This document shows, one piece after another, positions 25,889-33,648 of a stretch of DNA of 35,392 nt (the stretch's first letter is position 1; every line of letters begins with the position of its first letter). Source of the DNA: Bacteroidales bacterium (lineage in GTDB: Bacteria > Bacteroidota > Bacteroidia > Bacteroidales > P3); NCBI GenBank assembly GCA_017555745.1, contig JAFZFU010000118.1, positions 1-35,392 of the forward strand, in the 5' to 3' direction. The notes under the pieces are model-generated. The model saw only the letters and a list, made by a program, of their open reading frames with translations, ran no database searches and was not told the DNA's origin. A program made the translations under genes and the position numbers.

Positions 25889-26160
25889 CGAACCGACACA
25901 GACTGCTTTCGAGGCAAGAAATATATTACTTCGAAAGCAATGGTCAGCAAACTTCGATTAGCATAGTCGACAAAGTACGAGAGCGATGGTCTCCTATCGC
26001 CGATAGGAACCCCTCCTATCGGCGGTAGGGAACCCTCCTATCGCCGATAGGAAACCGCCCTATCGCCGATAGGAGACCATCGCAATCGAAGTTTGTCGAC
26101 TATCATTCTCGAACTCTTTCGACTATCATTCTCGAAGTTTACCGACCATTATTCTCGAAC
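25889..26160. repeat. Thirteen-step CGA-phased 20-23-nt repeat array with nested inverted repeats
   Basis: CGA (once CGG) begins at 25889, 25910, 25932, 25955, 25978, 26001, 26023, 26045, 26067, 26087, 26110, 26133 and 26156. The steps are 21, 22, 23, 23, 23, 22, 22, 22, 20, 23, 23 and 23. The middle block is CCTATCG-x-CGATAGG palindromes every 22 nt (CCTATC at 25993, 26015, 26037, 26059). The right block repeats CGACTATCATTCTCGAA every 23 nt. A perfect 25-bp inverted repeat joins 25983-26007 to 26059-26083, with further perfect pairs 25963-25974/26092-26103 and 25950-25959/26084-26093. No coding frame is supported. Confidence 0.78.
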
Positions 26161-26222
26161 AAAACGTGAATTAATTGAAATACAAACATATAGAACTACA
26201 ACGAATGGCTATAGATATTTAA

Positions 26223-26490
26223 GGCAATTTCTAAAGTTGCTTTGCGAGTGATTTATGAATTTTTAGTAGGAAGATTTCTACTTTCTTTTGATTGAGCATA
26301 GCGGGCTATGCAATTGAAAAAGAAATGGAAAGATTTCAATAACGTTGCGATTAAGCGAGTAAAGAGCAATGCCTTAGCATTAGTTCTTTCGAGCGATAGC
26401 AACATCGACGAAGTCAACAGGGCAAAGCACTCAAAAGTTTAAAGAATAATTCTTCTAATTTACTGAAACGTGGAATTTTTAGAAGTTGCC
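26223..26490. mobile_element. MITE-like element, 268 bp
   Basis: The ends are 13-bp inverted repeats, GGCAATTTCTAAA at 26223-26235 and TTTAGAAGTTGCC at 26478-26490, differing at one position. Both are flanked by TTAA (26219-26222 and 26491-26494), a possible target duplication. An internal perfect hairpin GCATAG-CGGG-CTATGC lies at 26296-26311. No transposase is encoded. A partial relative at 2616-2660 shows the sequence is dispersed. The TTAA flanks could also be part of longer inverted ends, since TTAA is its own complement. Confidence 0.55.
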
Positions 26491-26595
26491 TTAAATAAAA
26501 AACAAAAAGTAAACCACAACGGCGAAGTGAAAGATGTGTATTTGGGCAAGGTGTGCTACGTCAATTATGTAGAATTAGCCTTTAGTTCGAAATAA
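26470..26595 (+). pseudogene. Possible gene remnant, 41 codons
   Basis: From GTG at 26470 an open frame runs across the right end of the MITE-like element to TAA at 26593-26595. The part beyond the element reads KQKVNHNGEVKDVYLGKVCY and then VNYVELAFSSK, which looks protein-like, with balanced composition and codon choice like its neighbours. It ends 11 nt before the promoter of the next gene. Removing the element with one TTAA does not restore a long frame (an in-frame stop remains). It is either a 3' remnant of a lost gene or a small gene. I do not recognise it. Confidence 0.3.
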
Positions 26596-26606
26596 ACAGG
26601 AAAAAT

Positions 26607-26638
26607 TTTGGTCGGTAACAAAAAAAAATGTATCTTTG
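26607..26638 (+). promoter_or_regulatory. Canonical promoter of the dehydratase gene
   Basis: TTTG (26607-26610), a 20-nt spacer and TATCTTTG (26631-26638) match the Bacteroidetes consensus in both boxes and spacing. Transcription would start near 26645, giving a leader of about 115 nt. It makes the genes from 26760 a separate transcription unit from the 6-dehydrogenase group. Confidence 0.78.
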
Positions 26639-26759
26639 CAGTGCAGAAAAAGGTTTGTTTATATATTTTTTTCTGTGTAATGGTCAGCAATTTAGATATA
26701 TGTGATAAATAATGGGTGTATTTTATTGTCTAAATTGTAAACAATAAAAAATAAAATAT

Positions 26760-28679
26760 ATGAAAAAGTTTTTAATTTACTTTGCAAGATTGGTATACGG
26801 AAAAAGAAATTCAAATTCGTTTCCTCGAGGATTGATTTTTTTGTTTGATGTGTTTATAGTTGTTTTTTCGTACTTTTTGTTGATTCTTTTAAAGAATTAC
26901 GATAGATTTGAAAGTGTGCTGATAGCTAATTCTTTAAGGGAGTTGATTCCGGTTTTGTTGGTGTTCAGTGTGGTATTCTTTGTTACGAAATCTTATAGGG
27001 GCATGCTTCGCTATTCGGGCTTTAACGATATAGTGAAGTTGATATACGTAAGTTTTATTTCGTTCGTAATATTATCGGGAAGCAAGTTTGTGTTATGTTA
27101 TTTCTATCCCCAATTGCTACCCTACTATCCTACTTACATAGGGCTGTTGTTTATATGTTTGTTTACATTCATGACTCTCACTATTTCGAGGTTGATTATC
27201 CGTCGTGTGTATAACGAATATTTGCGTCCTCATGCCAAAATAGAAAATGTGGTGATTTATGGTGCCGGAGATGCGGGACGTATTACACAAAATGCTTTGT
27301 ATAACGATACCACTCATCAGTATAACATAAAAGCCTTTTTCGACGATTCGACTAAAAAAATAGGCAAGTCCATAAATGGTGTAAAGGTGCTTAATCCCAC
27401 ACACTTAACGACCGAGTTTATAGAAAAGAATAAGATTGATATGATGATATTGGCTATACCCAGTATCAGTTTAAAAGAGCGTAAAGATATTATAAACAAG
27501 GGTGTTGACTTGGGGTTGAACGTAAAATCGATACCTCATATCAATACATGGATAAATGGCGAACTTACTGCCAATCAGATACAGGATGTTAAGATTGAAG
27601 ACCTTTTGGGTCGCGAGCCTATATCGCTTAGCAATAAGGATGTTACCAAAGAATTGAAGGATAAAGTGGTGTTGGTTACCGGTGCTGCAGGGTCGATAGG
27701 TAGCGAAATATGCCGTCAGGTGTTGCACTATTCGCCCAAAAAACTTGTCCTTTTAGATCAAGCAGAATCGCCATTGTATGATTTGCAATTCGAATTAAAA
27801 AACAACGAGCCATACAAAAATATGGGTGTTCCAATGGAGTTTGTGATAGCCAATGTTAAGGATTATCGGAAGATGAAAGATGTGTTTGAGCGTTTCAAAC
27901 CTCAGGTGGTATGCCATGCTGCCGCTTACAAGCATGTGCCGCTTATGGAAGAATTTCCTTACGAGGCTGTGTATGTAAATGTGTTTGGTACCAAGAATGT
28001 TGTGGATTTAGCCATCGACCATAAGGTTGAAAAATTTGTGATGGTGTCTACCGATAAGGCTGTGAATCCCACAAACGTTATGGGTGCCACCAAGCGTATA
28101 GCCGAAATATATACTCAAAGTCGCCAATCGGCCGAAACCAAGTTTATTACCACACGTTTTGGCAATGTGCTTGGCTCCAATGGTTCGGTTATTCCTTTGT
28201 TTAAAAAGCAGTTGGAAAAAGGTGGCCCGCTTACTGTTACCGATCGTAATATCATACGTTATTTTATGACCATACCGGAGGCCTGCAGCCTTGTGTTGGA
28301 GGCTTGTTCCATTGGCGAAAACAACAATATATTCGTATTCGATATGGGTAAACCTGTAAAGATATACGATTTGGCCAAAAAGATGATTATGCTTTCCAAT
28401 ATGCATGACGTGGAAATAGAGATAACGGGATTGCGTCCGGGAGAAAAATTGTACGAAGAACTATTGGCAACTAAGGAAAATACCATAGAAACAGAAAATC
28501 CTAAGATTATGAGAGCCAAAGTGCATCAGTATACAAAAGAAGAGGTTAATGCCGAAATATCGGAATTGGAAGAAATTCTCGGCTCTTGCGACGGATATAA
28601 AATAGTTGGCAAAATGAAGCAAATAGTGCCTGAGTTTAAGAGCAACAACTCTATTTACACAGCATTGGATAATCAATAA
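26760..28679 (+). CDS. Membrane-bound nucleotide-sugar 4,6-dehydratase, WbpM/CapD family
   Basis: Probably converts UDP-GlcNAc to a UDP-4-keto-6-deoxy sugar at the inner membrane, supplying a 6-deoxy amino sugar. The N-terminal third has about four hydrophobic membrane segments (for example LIFLFDVFIVVFSYFLLILL). A first Rossmann-like domain (VVIYGAGDAGRITQNAL, about residues 163-180) follows. The dehydratase domain starts with VVLVTGAAGSIGSEICRQVL near residue 305, contains VCHAAAYKHVPLMEE, and has VSTDKAVNPTNVMGATKRIAE near residue 430, the large-form signature. RPGEKLYEELL is conserved near the C-terminus. 639 residues is the usual length of the long form. Confidence 0.92.
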   Translation: MKKFLIYFARLVYGKRNSNSFPRGLIFLFDVFIVVFSYFLLILLKNYDRFESVLIANSLRELIPVLLVFSVVFFVTKSYRGMLRYSGFNDIVKLIYVSFISFVILSGSKFVLCYFYPQLLPYYPTYIGLLFICLFTFMTLTISRLIIRRVYNEYLRPHAKIENVVIYGAGDAGRITQNALYNDTTHQYNIKAFFDDSTKKIGKSINGVKVLNPTHLTTEFIEKNKIDMMILAIPSISLKERKDIINKGVDLGLNVKSIPHINTWINGELTANQIQDVKIEDLLGREPISLSNKDVTKELKDKVVLVTGAAGSIGSEICRQVLHYSPKKLVLLDQAESPLYDLQFELKNNEPYKNMGVPMEFVIANVKDYRKMKDVFERFKPQVVCHAAAYKHVPLMEEFPYEAVYVNVFGTKNVVDLAIDHKVEKFVMVSTDKAVNPTNVMGATKRIAEIYTQSRQSAETKFITTRFGNVLGSNGSVIPLFKKQLEKGGPLTVTDRNIIRYFMTIPEACSLVLEACSIGENNNIFVFDMGKPVKIYDLAKKMIMLSNMHDVEIEITGLRPGEKLYEELLATKENTIETENPKIMRAKVHQYTKEEVNAEISELEEILGSCDGYKIVGKMKQIVPEFKSNNSIYTALDNQ

Positions 28680-28706
28680 AGGCATTAAAAAAAAGAGAGT
28701 TATGTA

Positions 28707-28758
28707 TACGTAGAGCAGGTCGGGTATAACGTTTTGTTTTGGGGGGCTGTTCTACGTA
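28707..28758 (+). promoter_or_regulatory. Hairpin in the galE leader
   Basis: TACGTAGAGCAG (28707-28718) pairs with CTGTTCTACGTA (28747-28758) at all 12 positions, one of them a G-U pair, around a 28-nt loop that contains a run of six G. It lies 28 nt before the galE ATG. The lack of a T-run argues against a terminator, so a processing site or regulatory structure is more likely. Confidence 0.4.
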
Positions 28759-28786
28759 GATTTATTTAAAATATACGATAAAGATT

Positions 28787-29818
28787 ATGACAAAAGATTC
28801 CAAAAAAACTGTTTTAGTAACAGGAGGTGCAGGCTTTATAGGCTCGCATACATTGGTAGAATTGATAAATGCAGGCTTTGAAGTAGTGGCAGTAGATAAT
28901 TTTTCTAATAGCGATGATACATGCTTGAAGGGAGTAGAGCAAATAGTGGGCAGAAAAATAGCTTTCGAAAACATTGATTGTTGCGACTATGATGCCATGG
29001 ATAAATTATTTCAAACATATAGTTTTGATTCTATTATTCATTTTGCTGCCTTCAAAGCTGTTGGCGAATCGGTGGAACAACCACTGAAATATTATAGAAA
29101 CAATATTACTTCCTTTTTGAATATTTTGGAGTTGATGCAAAAATACAATCGCCGTAATATTGTATTTTCGTCGTCGGCCACCGTTTATGGCGAAACAGAA
29201 GTGTTGCCCGTTACGGAGCAAACACCGCGTATGCCGGCAATATCGTCGTATGGCAATACCAAACAGATATGCGAGGATATATTACGCGACACAGTGGCAT
29301 CGTCGAACATCAGGGGTATAGCATTGAGATATTTTAATCCTATAGGAGCACATCCTTCTGCACTTATTGGCGAATTGCCTCGCGGAGTGCCCAACAATTT
29401 GGTGCCTTTCATTACCCAAACTGCATCGGGCATAAGAGAATGTTTGAGCGTTTTTGGCAACGATTATCCTACTCCCGACGGCTCTTGTATAAGAGATTAT
29501 ATCGATGTGGTGGATTTGGCCAAAGCACATGTGTCGGCCATATCCAGAATGGCAGATGACAAGAATAAAGAAAATTATGAGATATTCAATGTGGGAACGG
29601 GCAAAGGAACGTCGGTGTTGGAACTTATAGAAATGTTTGAAAAGGTAAACAATTTAAAATTGAATTATAAGATAGCGCCACGACGCCAAGGTGATGTGGT
29701 ATCGATATATGCCGATACTACTTTGGCAAATACCGAGTTGGGTTGGAAGGCCGAGCGTTCGTTAGAAGACACATTGATGTCGGCATGGAAATGGGAACAA
29801 TACATAAGAAATAAATAA
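28787..29818 (+). CDS. galE: UDP-glucose 4-epimerase
   Basis: Interconverts UDP-glucose and UDP-galactose (and possibly the N-acetyl forms) with bound NAD+. The extended SDR pattern is complete: [45 protein letters not shown], then [10 protein letters not shown] and the catalytic YGNTK with Tyr155 and Lys159. Further matches are [29 protein letters not shown] and [16 protein letters not shown]. The 343 residues are full length. A structured leader of about 107 nt separates it from the dehydratase gene. The acetyltransferase starts 13 nt after its stop. Confidence 0.95.
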   Translation: MTKDSKKTVLVTGGAGFIGSHTLVELINAGFEVVAVDNFSNSDDTCLKGVEQIVGRKIAFENIDCCDYDAMDKLFQTYSFDSIIHFAAFKAVGESVEQPLKYYRNNITSFLNILELMQKYNRRNIVFSSSATVYGETEVLPVTEQTPRMPAISSYGNTKQICEDILRDTVASSNIRGIALRYFNPIGAHPSALIGELPRGVPNNLVPFITQTASGIRECLSVFGNDYPTPDGSCIRDYIDVVDLAKAHVSAISRMADDKNKENYEIFNVGTGKGTSVLELIEMFEKVNNLKLNYKIAPRRQGDVVSIYADTTLANTELGWKAERSLEDTLMSAWKWEQYIRNK

Positions 29819-29831
29819 ACTTTGCAAACAA

Positions 29832-30410
29832 ATGGCAAATCAAAATTATTTTGCACACGAAACAGCGATAATAGATGAAGGATGCACGATAGGCAGTGGT
29901 ACAAAAATATGGCATTTTTCGCATATAATGCAGGGATGTACAATAGGCGAAGGATGTAACATCGGTCAAAATGTGGTTGTGTCGCCGGGTGTGGTGTTGG
30001 GTCGCAATGTAAAGGTGCAAAATAATGTGTCTGTTTATACCGGGGTGATATGTGAAGATGATGTGTTTTTGGGCCCTTCGTGCGTGTTTACCAATGTTAT
30101 AAATCCTCGCAGTGCAGTGTCGCGAAAAAATCAATACAAATCAACCCGTGTGGGCAAAGGGGCCACCATAGGAGCCAATAGCACCATAGTTTGTGGGCAT
30201 GATATTGGAGAATATGCCTTTGTGGGTGCCGGAGCCGTTATTACCAAAGATATACCTGATTATGCACTATATGTGGGAAATCCGGCTTATCAAATGGGTT
30301 GGATGAGCAGGTGCGGACATAAATTGGAATTTGACTCACAAGGCTATGCCACATGTCCCGAATCGGGAGAAAACTATTGCTTAAAAGATGGCAAAGTAAC
30401 TCTGTTGTAA
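29832..30410 (+). CDS. UDP-sugar 3-N-acetyltransferase, WbpD/WlbB-like
   Basis: Probably acetylates the 3-amino group of UDP-GlcNAc3NA, giving UDP-GlcNAc3NAcA. The 192 residues form a left-handed beta-helix of hexapeptide repeats, for example [54 protein letters not shown] and [20 protein letters not shown]. The C-terminal part with [20 protein letters not shown] and a Cys-containing tail ([12 protein letters not shown]) is characteristic of the WbpD/WlbB branch. It is separated from the 3-dehydrogenase and 3-aminotransferase genes by 4 kb, with the repeat-rich gap, the dehydratase and galE in between. Confidence 0.92.
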   Translation: MANQNYFAHETAIIDEGCTIGSGTKIWHFSHIMQGCTIGEGCNIGQNVVVSPGVVLGRNVKVQNNVSVYTGVICEDDVFLGPSCVFTNVINPRSAVSRKNQYKSTRVGKGATIGANSTIVCGHDIGEYAFVGAGAVITKDIPDYALYVGNPAYQMGWMSRCGHKLEFDSQGYATCPESGENYCLKDGKVTLL

Positions 30411-30423
30411 TCTGAAATATAGC

Positions 30424-30433
30424 CAATATATTG
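30424..30433. promoter_or_regulatory. Third copy of the CAATATATTG palindrome
   Basis: This perfect 10-bp palindrome is identical to the pair at 2769 and 2807. It lies just after the acetyltransferase gene and 151 nt before the outer-membrane protein gene. A related AGGCAATATATA sequence lies at about 30529-30540. Confidence 0.3.
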
Positions 30434-30583
30434 TAAAAAAACAGATTTTTTTTCGGTGTGCTTGCAATATTTTTAGCCAATGCGGTACCAATTATTTAAC
30501 ATATTGCAGATCTAAAGAGCGTTTTTAGGCAATATATATACGTAAAGATAGATAAGAGAATATTAAATATAAAAGATAGAACT

Positions 30584-33136
30584 ATGCGAATATTAAAGAT
30601 TTCATTATTGGTAATATTTTTATTGACTAATGTAATGACGATAGCACAACCTGGTGGTGGCCCACCTCCGGGAAGACCGCCAAGAGGATTTAAACCACCT
30701 GCAGGTGCAAAACCTCCATTTGATATGAAGGATCCCAATCAACAACAAAAAAAGAAAACTGATGTGGCTACATATACAGTTTCGGGTGTGTTGGAAGAAG
30801 AAGGCAACAACACAAAGTTGATGTTTGCCAATGTGGGCATGTTGAATTCGAAAGACAGTACATTTGTGCGTGGTGCATCGTCCGACGAAAAAGGTAAGTT
30901 CGTTATTACGGGTGTGCCATCGGGCGAATATTATCTCAGAGTGTCAAGTATTGGATATCAAGGAGCATTTTTGCTTGTAAAAGTGCCTGAAGGAAACATC
31001 GATTTAGGCGTTATAAAAGTTGCCAAAGGCGCCACAATGTTGGAAACATTAGTGATTAAAGAAAAGAAACCTATGTATGCGGCAGATGGCGAAAAAACGA
31101 TGTACAACGTATCGGAAGACCCAAGTATACAAAGTGGTACCACCGCCGATGCACTTCAAAATGCTCCCGGTGTGGAAGTGGATATCGAAGGCAATGTAAC
31201 CTTGCGTGGCGTCAGCAGTGTAGAGATATGGATAAACGACAAGCCGTCGCGTTTGAACGAAGAAAACCTAAAAACTTACATACAACAACTTCCGGCCAAT
31301 GCTCTTGATCGTATAGAGGTAATAACCAATCCTTCGGCAAGATATGGCAGCAAAACAGATGGTGGGGTTATCAATATCGTAACCACTGCACATATAAAAC
31401 ATAATAGTTTTACCAGCTTTGGAGTTCGTGCAGCGTCGCAACCTAATGTCTCGCCATGGATATCGTATATGTGGGCAAACGAGAAATTCTCGTTCAACGT
31501 GTATGCAGGTTTGCGCTATTCCAAACGCGAAAGCGAAAACAATGGATATTCTATTTCGTTAGATAGAAATAATATGGAAGACACTGCAAGCTACCAAGAA
31601 TATGTTTCGGATGGTTTAAACAAGTCGCTTTCGGGAAATATATTCCTTAACGCTTCTTACAATATCGACTCGATGAATACCTTATCTTTATGGGGCGGAT
31701 TTAACCGCTTTGGAAACGATAGCGAATCGTTTGAAGAGCGTTTGCGTCGAGAAAGTGGTATCGAATACGAATATACTACCGAAAACAATTCGAAAAGTGG
31801 CAATACATTTGGTCATTATGGTTTGAACTACGAACATAAGTTCAACAACGAAGGTCATAGCATTATGGCTGATTTGTCGGGAAATATTTCGTCGAACAAC
31901 TCAAACAGCATGTTTATACGAAACTATTCCAATCCTTTGTATAGCCATTTAAACTTGGATCAAGACAAAAACAACACCGGTTTCTCCAATTCTATCGGTC
32001 TTGATGTGGACTATGCTTACCCATATTCCGAAAATGGAGAAATAGAAGTGGGTATAACCAGTTTGTATGATACTGATAACACTTTGTATAGTACCGATAC
32101 GTTGGAATGGGGTACGGGAGAGAGAAAATTAGACTCGTTGCGTTTTAAAGATGCTGAAAGTATATCCAAAGAATTGGGCGCATACGTTACAGTACGTCAT
32201 CAGTTTGGCAACTTTACTGCAAAAGCAGGTTTAAGAGCAGAATATCAAGTGATGGATTATATGATACTAAACAAACCCGAAGATAATGTAAAAGGTATTT
32301 CGTATCGCAACCTAAATCCATCGTTGCACTTGACATATCGTACCGAATCGATGCATAATTTCTCGTTGAGTTACACTCGTAGAATAAGCAATCCAAGTCC
32401 CGGACAATTAACAACTTTTGTTACTTACAACGAAGATAGTTATAGCAAAGGTAATCCTGAATTGGAAGCAGCATATACCCACTCGTTTGAAGGGGGGTGG
32501 ACTAAGTATTTCGAAAACTTTGGTTCGGTAGGGGTTTCGGCATATCACCGCAACATTACCGATCAGGTAAACACTCTTACAACAGCCGAATATAGTGATA
32601 TATTTGGAAGATATGTAAGCTATAGCATGCCTGTAAACGTAGGAAAATCGCATAGCACAGGAGCCGAATTCAGAGTAACTTATCGCCCTGCAGCCTTTGT
32701 AAATGTGCGTTTTTATGCCAATATGTACGATTCGTACTATCAATATCCGGAAGGCGATGTGCTAAAATCGTATGAGTCGTTTAGTTATAGCTTCAACTTG
32801 AATGTTAATGCTAAGCTATGGAATAAGTTCAATGTTTATGCTTCGGGACGTTATCGTTCTCCGACCCAAACATTATATGCCGAAAACAGAGCTACTTATA
32901 ATTTTGATTGTGGTGTACGTGCCGATTTCTTCAAAAGAAAACTATCGATACACATAAGTGTATGGGATTTGTTTAATTGGAACAAACAAGAAAACATAAT
33001 AAACAACCCATATTACATATCATCCAACACAAATAAGGTTGTAAACAGTCGCTCTATAAGTGCCGGTTTGACATTCCGTTTCGGAAAAATGGAGTTGGAA
33101 AATCGTGCCAAAATAGGCGAAATGGCAGAGATGTAA
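30584..33136 (+). CDS. TonB-dependent-receptor-like outer-membrane beta-barrel protein, 850 aa
   Basis: An outer-membrane protein that likely imports or binds an unknown substrate. A signal peptide (MRILKISLLVIFLLTNVMTIA) is followed by an unusual Pro/Gly-rich stretch, QPGGGPPPGRPPRGFKPPAG, and a lysine/Gln linker. A carboxypeptidase-regulatory-like beta-sandwich follows at about residues 68-150 (VSGVLEEEGNNTKLMFANVG, then GKFVITGVPSGEYYLRVSSIGYQ). A plug-like domain follows at about 165-270 (DALQNAPGVEVDIEGNVTLRG, then NALDRIEVITNPSARYGS, GGVINIVT). The remainder is a barrel with many aromatic residues, ending at SISAGLTFRFGKME. The composition matches the Bacteroidetes outer-membrane barrel family of PF14905 type. 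No SusD partner follows, so it is not a SusC/SusD system. A terminator follows at 33149. Confidence 0.88.
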   Translation: MRILKISLLVIFLLTNVMTIAQPGGGPPPGRPPRGFKPPAGAKPPFDMKDPNQQQKKKTDVATYTVSGVLEEEGNNTKLMFANVGMLNSKDSTFVRGASSDEKGKFVITGVPSGEYYLRVSSIGYQGAFLLVKVPEGNIDLGVIKVAKGATMLETLVIKEKKPMYAADGEKTMYNVSEDPSIQSGTTADALQNAPGVEVDIEGNVTLRGVSSVEIWINDKPSRLNEENLKTYIQQLPANALDRIEVITNPSARYGSKTDGGVINIVTTAHIKHNSFTSFGVRAASQPNVSPWISYMWANEKFSFNVYAGLRYSKRESENNGYSISLDRNNMEDTASYQEYVSDGLNKSLSGNIFLNASYNIDSMNTLSLWGGFNRFGNDSESFEERLRRESGIEYEYTTENNSKSGNTFGHYGLNYEHKFNNEGHSIMADLSGNISSNNSNSMFIRNYSNPLYSHLNLDQDKNNTGFSNSIGLDVDYAYPYSENGEIEVGITSLYDTDNTLYSTDTLEWGTGERKLDSLRFKDAESISKELGAYVTVRHQFGNFTAKAGLRAEYQVMDYMILNKPEDNVKGISYRNLNPSLHLTYRTESMHNFSLSYTRRISNPSPGQLTTFVTYNEDSYSKGNPELEAAYTHSFEGGWTKYFENFGSVGVSAYHRNITDQVNTLTTAEYSDIFGRYVSYSMPVNVGKSHSTGAEFRVTYRPAAFVNVRFYANMYDSYYQYPEGDVLKSYESFSYSFNLNVNAKLWNKFNVYASGRYRSPTQTLYAENRATYNFDCGVRADFFKRKLSIHISVWDLFNWNKQENIINNPYYISSNTNKVVNSRSISAGLTFRFGKMELENRAKIGEMAEM

Positions 33137-33148
33137 TCGTGAAATAGT

Positions 33149-33180
33149 AAAAGTTCACAGAATTCTCTGTGAACTTTTTT
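33149..33180 (+). terminator. Terminator after the outer-membrane protein gene
   Basis: A 13-bp perfect stem (33149-33161 with 33166-33178) with a 4-nt loop ends in a T-run (33175-33180). Confidence 0.88.
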
Positions 33181-33368
33181 GTTTCTATAGCTAAGCTGAT
33201 ACTTTTCAAAGTCGGTACTCAAGCCATATTTCTGCGTTTGAACATAATTTTGCGGCGTAAAACTTTTGTGATAATATTGTATTTTGCCCATAAAAATGCT
33301 GTGTGTTGAGGCAACCGAAATTAGTCGAATACAAAGATGAGGTACTATGTCGATACGAGGTTCCATAC

Positions 33369-33483
33369 TCGAACGATAGATGGTGAATCGCTCGAGTGTT
33401 TCAATGCTTCTTAGTCGGGTGTTTGTTATGGGGGTAATCGAGTGTTTTAACTACTGATAATCGGCCGATTTTTCAAATACTCA
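33369..33483. repeat. Five-unit 23-nt phased repeat array
   Basis: TCG begins units at 33369, 33392, 33415, 33438 and 33461, exactly 23 nt apart. Units 2 and 4 share TCGAGTGTTT, unit 3 has TCGGGTGTTT, unit 1 starts TCGAACGATA, and unit 5 starts TCGGCCGATT. The bases preceding TCG are mostly purine-rich (GAA, TAA, TAG). The remaining half of each unit varies. It lies between two plus-strand genes, after a terminator. Confidence 0.68.
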
Positions 33484-33595
33484 ACATAAGTCTGCTTCTA
33501 AAAAGTCTTCTTTTGGGAATATCTTGTACATCAATAAGTTACACTATAATATTAAAATACCTTGCAAAATAACTGTTTGTTTAGAAAAAAAACTG

Positions 33596-33603
33596 TACCT
33601 TTG
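33596..33603 (+). promoter_or_regulatory. -7 element of kbl
   Basis: TACCTTTG matches TAnnTTTG, 45 nt before the kbl ATG. TTTG at 33576-33579 lies 16 nt upstream, shorter than the usual spacing of about 20, so the -33 assignment is uncertain. Confidence 0.55.
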
Positions 33604-33648
33604 CGTAATTAATTGTAATACGAATATAACATATAAAATATTGATATT

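Larger units (their letters stand above)
25872..26759. other. 888-nt intergenic region packed with repeats
   Basis: This is the longest gene-free stretch in the window and interrupts the polysaccharide locus. From left to right it holds a 12-step phased array (25889-26160), a short A/T-rich link, a MITE-like element (26223-26490), a 41-codon open frame (26470-26595) and a canonical promoter (26607-26638) for the gene at 26760. It separates the 3-aminotransferase from the dehydratase gene on the same strand. Confidence 0.7.
33181..33648. other. 468-nt intergenic region
   Basis: No gene was found. It contains a five-unit 23-nt phased array (33369-33483) and the -7 box of kbl (33596-33603). The part before the array (33181-33368) holds a few scattered TCGA sites at irregular spacing and nothing else I can support. 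Confidence 0.6.

Noticed and set aside
25993..26160. CRISPR array
   Set aside because: Units are only 22-23 nt, there are no separate conserved repeats with 30-40-nt spacers, and no cas genes are nearby.
30496..30738. 80-codon minus-strand frame with Gly/Pro-rich start
   Set aside because: The Gly/Pro richness is the antisense of the Pro/Gly leader of the outer-membrane protein gene on the other strand.
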